Assembly: GCA_021795255.1 (NCBI GenBank)
Contig: JAJYPQ010000083.1
Coordinates: 1-12,094, forward strand
Reading direction: 5' to 3'
Length of the DNA: 12,094 nt
DNA from: Pseudomonadota bacterium
GTDB lineage: Bacteria > Pseudomonadota > Gammaproteobacteria > Acidiferrobacterales > Acidiferrobacteraceae
Shown here one piece after another: positions 6,326-12,094 of this stretch. The notes beneath the pieces were generated by a model. The model was not told where the DNA came from, made no database searches, and saw nothing but the letters and a program-made list of their open reading frames with translations. Each line of letters opens with the position of its first letter. Positions within the stretch are counted from its first letter, which is position 1. Position numbers and translations under genes: made by a program.

Positions 6326-6979
6326 GTGTCTGACATCGCCTTGTCCCAGGTTCTTACCAACCAACATCGGCACTTGGATCGTTTATTGGAGGCCGTCGAT
6401 AACCTCTGCGGCGCAGTCGGCGGGCGAGAGGCGCAGGGCCGCTTTTGCGATGCTATGGATTGCCATCTCGAGCTCGAGGAGCGGGTCTTGTTTCCGGTGC
6501 TCGAGGAGCGCATGGCGCACGAAGGTCCGCTTGCTGTGATGCGTCAAGAGCATGACGCTATTCGCGCCCTTATGACGCCGCTGCGGGCGGCCGTAGGAGC
6601 CGACATCTGCGGCCCGCTATTAGAGACCTTGACGGTTCTGGTTCAGCAGCATCACGTCAAAGAGGAGCATGTTTTGTATCCCCTGAGCGACAGTCTGCTC
6701 GCGGATTGCGCGCCAGCGCTCATAGCGGCCCTAGAGGCCGGGACGGTGGCGGGTAACGAGCATTTTCTCGATGTGAGTCAGCTTCCGCCACCGGAGCCCT
6801 TGGAGAGTGCCATGCGCGCCATACTATCCTTGCGTTCCGGAGATCGGCTGCGCCTGCGTGTGCCCCGTGAGCCTTACCCCTTATACGGGCTTATATCCGA
6901 GCACGGGTTTCGCTATGAGTCAAAGCCCGTGTCTTTGGACGACGAGATCGTCTACGAGGTCTTGATTACGAGGCCTTAA
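6326..6979 (+). CDS. Hemerythrin-like domain fused to a DUF2249 (TusA-like) domain
   Basis: A 217-aa cytoplasmic protein with two domains. Residues 1-135 form a hemerythrin HHE helical bundle. Candidate di-iron ligands are H14 or H16, H47 with E51 (H-x3-E), H76 in QEHD, and H110 with E114 (H-x3-E) plus H115. Residues about 147-217 (FLDVSQLPPPEPLESAMRAI onward) match the DUF2249 type of small alpha/beta domain related to sulfur carriers of the TusA group, without the usual catalytic Cys near its start. Hemerythrin domains bind O2 or NO at di-iron centres, and some (YtfE/Ric types) repair nitrosatively damaged iron centres. The start is GTG at 6326, with GAGG (6313-6316) about 9 bases upstream. 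It is the first gene of a four-gene unit with gaps of 14, 3 and 5 bases. Sensor, carrier or repair role cannot be separated from sequence. Confidence 0.82.
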   Translation: MSDIALSQVLTNQHRHLDRLLEAVDNLCGAVGGREAQGRFCDAMDCHLELEERVLFPVLEERMAHEGPLAVMRQEHDAIRALMTPLRAAVGADICGPLLETLTVLVQQHHVKEEHVLYPLSDSLLADCAPALIAALEAGTVAGNEHFLDVSQLPPPEPLESAMRAILSLRSGDRLRLRVPREPYPLYGLISEHGFRYESKPVSLDDEIVYEVLITRP

Positions 6980-6993
6980 GGCGACCCCAGACC

Positions 6994-8262
6994 ATGGATA
7001 CCCGCATGCTGTCCGTACACGAGAGCCCGCCTTTGGGGCCTGTGCTCTCGGCATTCCTGGTCGCCCCTTGGTTTGTTGCCGCCGCAGGCCTTGTGCTATG
7101 GCATGGCGGCGCCTCTGCCTTGATGAATCGTGACACCCCGAGTCTGCTTGCGGCGACCCATCTTGTGACGATTGGTTTTTTAATTATGACGGCGAGTGCC
7201 GCTATGTTTCAGTTGCTGCCGGTTTTATCCGGGCATTCGGTACGGGGCTTGTCCTTTGTTGCTCCTCTTGTCCAAAGTGGGTTCGGACTCGGGGCCCTGG
7301 TCTTGGCGGCGGCCTTCTTGTTCTCTCGAACGGGCTTGTTTGCGGGCGCCGCGATCATTCTGGGATTGGCGACGGCGGTCTTTCTGGTCCCGACCGCTAT
7401 CGCCTTATGGGCGCACACCCGGCACACGACGATTTTTGTTATGCGCTATGCCCTGATCGCTCTTGCGGTCGCCTTAAGTTTGGGGCTTACGATGGTGATT
7501 TCTTTGGGGCGCGGCCACGCCCCGGCCGCGTTCTTGTCCCTCACCCATCCGGTATGGGCCTTCACTGGGTTTTTTATCCTCTGGGCGGGTGTGGCCTGGC
7601 AAGTCCTGCCGATGTTTCAGGGGGTCCGGTCGTGGTCTCGTCGGCTCGGGACGTGGGTCGCTCCGATTCTCCTCGGGCTTGCGATCGGGGTGTTGTGGGG
7701 CTTAGCGGGAGCGGGCTCCCCTGATCTTGTGAAGGTTTTTCTCCTTGGAATGGTGGGTATTATAGGTGTGAGCGCGGCGTTTATTCTGAATCGACTCTTA
7801 AGGCGCGGGCGGCCCCGTCGCGACGCCATGACTTATTTTTGGTACCTTGCTCTTGTGAGTCTCCTGGCCGCCTGCCTTATCTCTGTTTTTCTGGTGCTTG
7901 GGCACGCGCAGTCGCCGCGTTGGCCCCTTGTCTTCGGAGTCCTGATTATTCTCGGGGCCGCCGCCTCTTTTATCAACGGCATGCTCTATAAGATCGTCCC
8001 GTTTTTGATCTGGCTGCACCTTCAACGGCAGCTCGGCCGAACATCCTGGCTCATGCAAGGGATAGTATCGAGGCGTCGGATGATGACTCACTTCGCCATC
8101 CACCTGCTCGCCTTGGCGACCTTGCTGGGCGCGATCTTTTGGCGTACCGCCACCCCGCTTGCGGCCGCCTTTTTGATCTGCGCCGGCGCGGATTTAGGCT
8201 TCAATCTGGCTTCGGCGGCGCTGTTTTATCGTCGGGCCTTGCGCCCGCTGTCGTCGGCCTAA
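6994..8262 (+). CDS. Polytopic membrane protein, NnrS/heme-copper-like, with repeated His...Pro helix motifs
   Basis: A 422-aa inner-membrane protein with about 12 hydrophobic helices. Similar motifs recur: ATHLVTIGF...FQLLPVLSG (about 54-80), LTHPVWAFTGF...WQVLPMFQG (about 183-210) and, less exactly, MLYKIVPFLIWLH (about 330-342). The conserved H56 and H185 sit within helices and are candidate heme or metal ligands. The pattern also recalls the next gene, an NnrS family member (HGFLMVYGIF...TTTYPRWM, and VHVGLFLF...YRMIPFF). I infer a distant relative of NnrS or of the heme-copper oxidase subunit I fold, with a role in NO or O2 metabolism suggested by context. No exact family is recognised. 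The ribosome binding site is weak (AAGG at 6977-6980, overlapping the stop of the gene upstream); a second ATG at 7006 is possible. Confidence 0.65.
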   Translation: MDTRMLSVHESPPLGPVLSAFLVAPWFVAAAGLVLWHGGASALMNRDTPSLLAATHLVTIGFLIMTASAAMFQLLPVLSGHSVRGLSFVAPLVQSGFGLGALVLAAAFLFSRTGLFAGAAIILGLATAVFLVPTAIALWAHTRHTTIFVMRYALIALAVALSLGLTMVISLGRGHAPAAFLSLTHPVWAFTGFFILWAGVAWQVLPMFQGVRSWSRRLGTWVAPILLGLAIGVLWGLAGAGSPDLVKVFLLGMVGIIGVSAAFILNRLLRRGRPRRDAMTYFWYLALVSLLAACLISVFLVLGHAQSPRWPLVFGVLIILGAAASFINGMLYKIVPFLIWLHLQRQLGRTSWLMQGIVSRRRMMTHFAIHLLALATLLGAIFWRTATPLAAAFLICAGADLGFNLASAALFYRRALRPLSSA

Positions 8263-8265
8263 ACG

Positions 8266-9474
8266 ATGCGCCTATTCGACGCGCCGCATCGCGCCTTTTT
8301 CCTGGCCGGCTTGGTACAGGTCCTCCTCGCCTTGGCACTGTGGTCGCTTTGGCTCGCCGGGGCCTTTGCCTCGGCCTATCGCCTACCGCCTCTCCCAGTA
8401 TCCGCAATCGCCGTGCACGGGTTTTTGATGGTGTATGGCATTTTTCCGTTTTTTATCTTCGGATTTTTGACGACGACTTATCCGCGGTGGATGCAAACCG
8501 AGGCTTTGAGCCGGTCTGACTATCGCGGCCCGGTCGTTCTTCGTGTCACGGGGCTTGCGGCGGTTTATTTGGGCTTGATACTAGGGCGCCCTGAGCTGGC
8601 CGCAGCCACCGTCATTATGGCCATAGGCGACGCTTGGCTCGCCTTAAATCTTGTGCGTGTCTACCGCCGGGCACGAGTCGCGGCGCGTCGGGGGATCATG
8701 GTGTTCAATGTGTCGATCGCAGCCGAGATACTCGGGCTCCTCCTGTATGGAGGGGGATTTTATGAGGCCAGTACGCCCCTTGTGACGCTGGCGGTCCATG
8801 TCGGGCTTTTCTTGTTTCTCGCGCCGACGCTTTTGGGCGTTGCCTATCGCATGATCCCGTTCTTTTGCGCCCAGGCCTTACCCTCCTATCAGCGCCCCAT
8901 CCAGTCTCCCAACGCCCCGCTTGCGTTCCTAGCCGGCATGGCGACCCACCTGGCTTTGACCCTTTGGCATGCGCCGCTTGCGCGCGCTGCAGTGGACGGC
9001 GCACTGGCAGTGGGGGCCTGGTACTACCTGTGGCTTTGGTTTCGGCCGGATGTGATCCGCGAGGGGCTTTTATTGCTGCTCTTTATCGGGTTTTCCTGGC
9101 TGGGAGGGGCCTATGCCCTGTATGCGCTGCGTGACTTAGCCCAGGCCTTCGACCTTTTTGTCATGGGTCGCGCCCCTTTGCATGCCCTCGGCTTGGGGTT
9201 TGCCTTGAGTCTTGTCGTTGCCATGGTGACTCGTGTTGCTCGGGGACACTCGGGCCGTACCCTGCACAGTGATCAGGTCAGTTGGATTGCCCTAATCGGC
9301 GTGCAGGTAGCGGCGTTTTTGCGCATAGCGGCCGCCTTTCCCGTCGTTGATCGTCTCGCCACCATCAATTTAAGCGTTATCGCGGCCCCGGTTGCTGTGT
9401 TGATGCTCATGCCCTGGGCTCTTCGTTACAGTTATATTGTTCTGACACCGCGCCTTGATGGGCGCCCCGGATAA
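8266..9474 (+). CDS. nnrS: NnrS family heme- and copper-associated membrane protein
   Basis: A 402-aa polytopic inner-membrane protein with about 12 helices. Recognition rests on family landmarks in the right order: an N-terminal APHRAFFLAG (6-15), HGFLMVYGIFPFFIFGFLTT (51-70) followed by YPRWMQ, a central His helix around H178, and the C-terminal PLHALGLGFALSLVVAMVTR (304-323) leading to ARGHSGR (325-331), very close to the NnrS signature HALT-G...VMTR-A-GHTGR. NnrS of Rhodobacter is a heme- and copper-containing membrane protein under control of an NO-responsive regulator, and in Vibrio it relieves nitrosative stress; its reaction is still not defined. H51, H178, H306 and H328 are the likely cofactor ligands. 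It starts 3 bases after the upstream stop, so translation is probably coupled. The sequence is divergent within the family. Confidence 0.78.
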   Translation: MRLFDAPHRAFFLAGLVQVLLALALWSLWLAGAFASAYRLPPLPVSAIAVHGFLMVYGIFPFFIFGFLTTTYPRWMQTEALSRSDYRGPVVLRVTGLAAVYLGLILGRPELAAATVIMAIGDAWLALNLVRVYRRARVAARRGIMVFNVSIAAEILGLLLYGGGFYEASTPLVTLAVHVGLFLFLAPTLLGVAYRMIPFFCAQALPSYQRPIQSPNAPLAFLAGMATHLALTLWHAPLARAAVDGALAVGAWYYLWLWFRPDVIREGLLLLLFIGFSWLGGAYALYALRDLAQAFDLFVMGRAPLHALGLGFALSLVVAMVTRVARGHSGRTLHSDQVSWIALIGVQVAAFLRIAAAFPVVDRLATINLSVIAAPVAVLMLMPWALRYSYIVLTPRLDGRPG

Positions 9475-9479
9475 ATCCT

Positions 9480-9950
9480 ATGTCGATTACGATGCTGTTG
9501 CTGGCCGTGCATGTCTTGTCGGTGGTGCTGTGGATAGGCGGTGTCGCGTTTGTCACTACAGTCGCGTTACCGATGCTGACATCATGGCCGTCCGCAAGCC
9601 GTTTCGCCGTATTTCGTGAGATCGAACGTCGTTTCGCGACGCAGGCCCGTGTCCTTGTTGTAGCGGCGGGTTTAAGCGGCGCGGCCTTGTTGTTTCGCTT
9701 GCGACTGATAGGTCTTTTGTCTCGACCCCAGGGGGCCTGGCTTGACGGCATGATCGGCCTTTGGACTCTTTTTGCCTTGCTCTTGTTCCTAGCAGAACCC
9801 CTCTTTCTCCACAGAAGAATGACCGAGATGGCGCAACGCGATCCCGCGCGTGTCCACATGCTGCTCTTGCGCGGTCACCGGGTGCTCTTGGTGCTCGCTG
9901 TGATCGTCATCATGGGCGGTGTGTGGGGGGCGAGCGGAGGCGCGGGCTAA
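9480..9950 (+). CDS. Small CopD-like four-helix membrane protein
   Basis: A 156-aa protein with four predicted transmembrane helices (about 3-30, 56-78, 89-110, 130-149). The first helix has the pattern AVHVLSVVLWIGGVAF, with H11 and W18, as in the CopD/YchJ-like and HemJ-like families of small heme- or copper-associated membrane proteins. H111 and H133 sit at helix boundaries. It begins 5 bases after nnrS and ends the operon. A family-level call of CopD-like or DUF2269-like is an inference; a job in metal or heme delivery for the NnrS proteins would suit the context. Its TAA ends 4 bases before the convergent nrdG stop, with no terminator hairpin between them. Confidence 0.6.
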   Translation: MSITMLLLAVHVLSVVLWIGGVAFVTTVALPMLTSWPSASRFAVFREIERRFATQARVLVVAAGLSGAALLFRLRLIGLLSRPQGAWLDGMIGLWTLFALLLFLAEPLFLHRRMTEMAQRDPARVHMLLLRGHRVLLVLAVIVIMGGVWGASGGAG

Positions 9951-9954
9951 GGCT

Positions 9955-10644
9955 TTAAGGGGCCGGCAGGTCTATGGCGGGCATGAGGGCCAGGAGATCT
10001 TGGCGCAGTTGCGGTGTAAGCCAAGGCGCGTAACGTGTCTTGAGTTCGGTGTCCTGGCAGCCTGTGGGTCGAAAGTCCTTGAGGGTCAAATGGTCCGCTC
10101 CTAACTCCACCAGTTCTGCGACCAGGGTCATCAGGTCGCGGTCTGAAAGTAGGGTCGGGTGGACTGTGGTGCGCAACTCGTAAGGTTTGCCGCTTGCGAG
10201 CAGCATCCTGATCGACGCGCGGGCCGCATCGTGGCTGCGTTGATGTTGGGTCACTGCGGCATAGCGCGAGAACGGCGCCTTCACGTCCAATCCGACCCAA
10301 TCGACCAGCGGCAAAAGCTGTGCGAAGCGCCGAGGCGAGACCCCGGCGGTATGGATTGCAGTGCCAAAACCCGATCTGCGAATCTCGATCAACGCCGAAC
10401 GTACGGCCACCGATTGCGCTAGGGGCTCTCCGCCGCTGAAGACCACGGCGTCCAGAAGCCCATGCCGCTTGGCAAGAAGCCTCTCGACTTCGGACCATGT
10501 TATTCGGGAATCGCGGTCCCAGAGGTGGCTGTTGTGGCAGTAGCGACAGCGCCATGGGCAACCGGCACAGAATAAAACGGCGGCCTGATGCCCCGGATAA
10601 TCGATAGTGCTCCAGGGTACCAAGCCGCCTAAGCGAAGCGTCAT
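9955..10644 (-). CDS. nrdG: Anaerobic ribonucleotide reductase activating enzyme (radical SAM)
   Basis: A 229-aa radical SAM enzyme that generates the glycyl radical on the class III ribonucleotide reductase. The cluster motif C29-x3-C33-x2-C36 (CPWRCRYC) binds a [4Fe-4S] that cleaves S-adenosylmethionine, and SGGEP at 70-74 is the SAM-binding GGE-type motif. The N-terminus (LRLGGLVPWSTIDYPGH) is characteristic of the longer NrdG2 type (TIGR02495) rather than the 150-aa E. coli NrdG. The extra C-terminal region (about 140-229) completes the partial TIM barrel. The ATG overlaps the TGA of the glycyl-radical gene as ATGA, so translation is coupled. The upstream genes encode its substrate, which fixes the assignment. 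The activase would need to handle a separate 60-aa radical-bearing chain here. Confidence 0.88.
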   Translation of the reverse strand: MTLRLGGLVPWSTIDYPGHQAAVLFCAGCPWRCRYCHNSHLWDRDSRITWSEVERLLAKRHGLLDAVVFSGGEPLAQSVAVRSALIEIRRSGFGTAIHTAGVSPRRFAQLLPLVDWVGLDVKAPFSRYAAVTQHQRSHDAARASIRMLLASGKPYELRTTVHPTLLSDRDLMTLVAELVELGADHLTLKDFRPTGCQDTELKTRYAPWLTPQLRQDLLALMPAIDLPAP

Positions 10645-10823
10645 GCCCCGATTCGGCCTTCTTGAAAAAAGACGCGCTCCTCGTGTTCGCCCTTTTTGCC
10701 CTCGTTGAATGAGGCCACCGGACGATGGTAGCCCATTACGCGGGTCCAGACCTCGCAGAGCTGGCGTTCGTCTTCGCGTAAGGCGCAGGCCTGTGGTGGC
10801 ATTTCCGTTTCCTGAGTTTTCAT
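10641..10823 (-). CDS. Separate 60-aa glycyl-radical subunit of the class III ribonucleotide reductase
   Basis: This 60-aa polypeptide holds the glycyl-radical motif absent from the upstream NrdD chain: RVMGYHRPVASFNEGKKGE (28-46), with G31 as the radical site. It corresponds to the last residues of a normal NrdD, whose C-terminus has RVxGYxRPV. Two cysteines, C13 and C23, precede the motif. The ATG is supported by AGGAG, seven bases before the start, and it lies 19 bases after the NrdD stop. The gene ends in the ATGA overlap with nrdG. NrdG would place the radical on G31, and the chain would have to dock in the large subunit, as the YfiD/GrcA spare part does for pyruvate formate-lyase. The upstream frame is open back to about 11003 and its sequence could join NrdD by one +1 slip. 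Such a small chain has probably been missed in many genomes. Confidence 0.85.
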   Translation of the reverse strand: MKTQETEMPPQACALREDERQLCEVWTRVMGYHRPVASFNEGKKGEHEERVFFQEGRIGA

Positions 10824-10842
10824 AGATGGCTCCTGGTGTTGA

Positions 10843-12094
10843 CTAGGGGGCTGCTTGCGTATGCCGCCGTGCAAAAGCCTCTGCGTCGCACGTCGGGCAA
10901 TACTGATGTTCGCCCGCGAGATAGCCGTGGTGCGGGCAGATCGAGAAGGTTGGGGTGATGGTAATGTAGGGCATGCGAAAGCGTGTAAGTGCTCGGCGCA
11001 CAAGGTCGCGCGTGACAGTAGCGCTCGAAAGTCGCTCGTTCATGTAAAGATGCAAGACCGTGCCCCCGGTGTAACGCCTCTGCAGGTCCTCCTGCCGTTC
11101 GAGGGCCTCGAACGGGTCGTCTGTCAAGCCGACTGGCAGTTGCGAGGAGTTTGTGTAGTAAGGACGCTCGCGTGTGCCGGCTTGGATGATAGCCGGAAAG
11201 CGCTGACGGTCGGCGCGCGCGAACCGGTAGGTCGCGCCTTCCGCAGGCGACGCCTCAAGATTGTAGAGGTGCCCGGTCTCTTCTTGAAAGCGCGCCAGCT
11301 GGGTGCGGATATGGTCTAGCAAGCGGCACGCCAGGGCATGGCCGTCGGCGTGGACGATGTCGAAGGCGTCGGCGGTAAAGTTGCGTATCATCTCGTTGAT
11401 GCCGTTGACCCCGATGGTCGAGAAGTGGTTGCGCAAGGTCCCAAGATAGCGCTTGGTGTAGGGAAAAAGCCCCTGGTCCATATAGTTTTGAATGGTCTTG
11501 CGTTTGATCTCGAGGCTTGTGCGGGCCATCTCCAGGAGTCGGTCGAGCGTAAGGAATAGATCGGTTTCACGGCCCCGATGGATGTACCCCAGGCGCGCGC
11601 AATTGATGGTCACTACCCCTACCGAACCGGTCTGCTCAGCCGATCCGAAAAGCCCGTTGCCGCGTTTTAGGAGCTCGGTCAGGTCCAACTGGAGCCGACA
11701 GCACATGGAGCGCACCATGTGCGGCTCAAGGTCGGAGTTCAGGAAGTTCTGGAAATACGGGAGACCATATTTGGCGGTCAACGCAAACAAGCGTTCGACG
11801 TTTGGGCCTTCCCAATCGAAGTCTTTGGTGATGTTGTAGGTCGGAATGGGGAAGGTGAAGACGCGCCCTTTGGCATCGCCTTTTTCCATGACCTCAAGGT
11901 AAGCCTTGTTGATGATCGTCATTTCCGGTGCGAGGTCCCCGTAGGTAAAGGGCATCTCTTCGCCACCTATGATCGGGACTTGGTCGCGCAAATCCTCGGG
12001 ACACGTCCAGTCGAATGTCAGATTGGTGAACGGCGTCTGGGTGCCCCACCGCGACGGGATATTGAGGTTATATATCAGTTCCTGTAGGCACTGC
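10843..12094 (-). CDS. nrdD: Class III (anaerobic) ribonucleoside-triphosphate reductase, large chain, C-terminal part
   Basis: The gene enters from the right edge and is open to its TAG (10845-10843), giving 416 visible residues. It reduces ribonucleoside triphosphates to dNTPs without oxygen. The visible part starts inside the catalytic barrel: TPFTNLTFDWTCPED (visible 20-34), MCCRL (130-134) with a candidate active-site cysteine, and GVVTINCARLGY (168-179) with the conserved Asn. Near the end is a zinc-ribbon-like set C386, H389, C399, C402 (CPHH...CPTC). Normal NrdD chains end about 20-30 residues further with the glycyl-radical motif; this one stops after ARRHTQAAP without it, and the motif lies in the next gene. 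The final codons are GCC CCC TAG. The N-terminal ATP-cone region, if present, is outside the window. Confidence 0.93.
   Translation of the reverse strand, partial: QCLQELIYNLNIPSRWGTQTPFTNLTFDWTCPEDLRDQVPIIGGEEMPFTYGDLAPEMTIINKAYLEVMEKGDAKGRVFTFPIPTYNITKDFDWEGPNVERLFALTAKYGLPYFQNFLNSDLEPHMVRSMCCRLQLDLTELLKRGNGLFGSAEQTGSVGVVTINCARLGYIHRGRETDLFLTLDRLLEMARTSLEIKRKTIQNYMDQGLFPYTKRYLGTLRNHFSTIGVNGINEMIRNFTADAFDIVHADGHALACRLLDHIRTQLARFQEETGHLYNLEASPAEGATYRFARADRQRFPAIIQAGTRERPYYTNSSQLPVGLTDDPFEALERQEDLQRRYTGGTVLHLYMNERLSSATVTRDLVRRALTRFRMPYITITPTFSICPHHGYLAGEHQYCPTCDAEAFARRHTQAAP

Noticed and set aside
6085..6333. Open frame starting TTG inside the Fnr box
   Set aside because: It starts within a perfect regulator site, has no ribosome binding site, and its composition does not look like a protein.
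9947..10561. Long 204-aa minus-strand frame overlapping nrdG
   Set aside because: The radical SAM frame here has clear motifs; this frame is its high-GC shadow, rich in Arg and Pro.
10641..11003. Longer version of the glycyl-radical gene with about 60 extra N-terminal residues
   Set aside because: The extra residues are antisense-like, Arg/Ser/Pro-rich and overlap the NrdD zinc-site codons in another frame. The ATG at 10823 has a good AGGAG. The open frame is used only for the frameshift idea.
1..12094. CRISPR array, tRNA or rRNA genes
   Set aside because: No regularly spaced repeats, cloverleaf-type sequences or rRNA segments were seen on either strand by eye.

Overview
The window is about 60% GC, gene-dense and bacterial. 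It looks like a facultatively anaerobic proteobacterium, possibly a respiratory chemolithotroph of the gamma or beta group. The reasons are an oxygen-sensing Fnr with all four cluster cysteines, an oxygen-sensitive class III ribonucleotide reductase, and an NnrS/hemerythrin cassette of the kind linked to nitric oxide or low-oxygen physiology. No rRNA, tRNA or other taxonomic marker is present, so the genus cannot be named.

Layout. (1) 3-491 (+): 3' part of a ferritin-like protein gene, followed by a strong hairpin at 517-544 with U-tracts on both strands. (2) 602-2235: an intact IS1380-type insertion sequence with 17-bp inverted repeats (15/17 identical), a 5-bp target duplication TTAAC, and one 505-aa DDE transposase carrying the Y-R-E-K signature. 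(3) 2236-4527 (-): a large predicted beta-propeller lipoprotein. Its TAA stop lies inside the target duplication, so the insertion left the protein intact but moved it 1.6 kb from its likely terminator. (4) 4765-5991 (-): fnr and a small membrane-anchored protein of unknown function. (5) 5992-6325: a divergent regulatory region with a perfect Fnr box (TTGAT-AAGT-ATCAA) and a second, degenerate TTG-N8-CAA site. (6) 6326-9950 (+): a tight four-gene unit of hemerythrin-DUF2249 fusion, 422-aa polytopic NnrS-like protein, NnrS family protein, and small CopD-like four-helix membrane protein. (7) 9955-12094 (-): a class III ribonucleotide reductase operon. The large NrdD chain stops without a glycyl-radical domain, a separate 60-aa polypeptide carries the RVMGY glycyl-radical motif, and the radical-SAM activase NrdG follows with an ATGA overlap.

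How it fits together. Fnr, its site, the NnrS/hemerythrin cassette and the anaerobic reductase make one low-oxygen or nitrosative-stress neighbourhood. Fnr would sense oxygen or NO and control itself and probably the cassette. The cassette probably handles or responds to NO, O2 or metal-centre damage, and NrdD/NrdG supplies dNTPs without oxygen. The most notable item is the split NrdD with a CCC-UAG junction, where a +1 slip would fuse the two parts. The insertion that reconstitutes a stop codon is a clean recent event. The 422-aa membrane protein, with repeated His...Pro helix motifs, is the least understood gene in the cassette.
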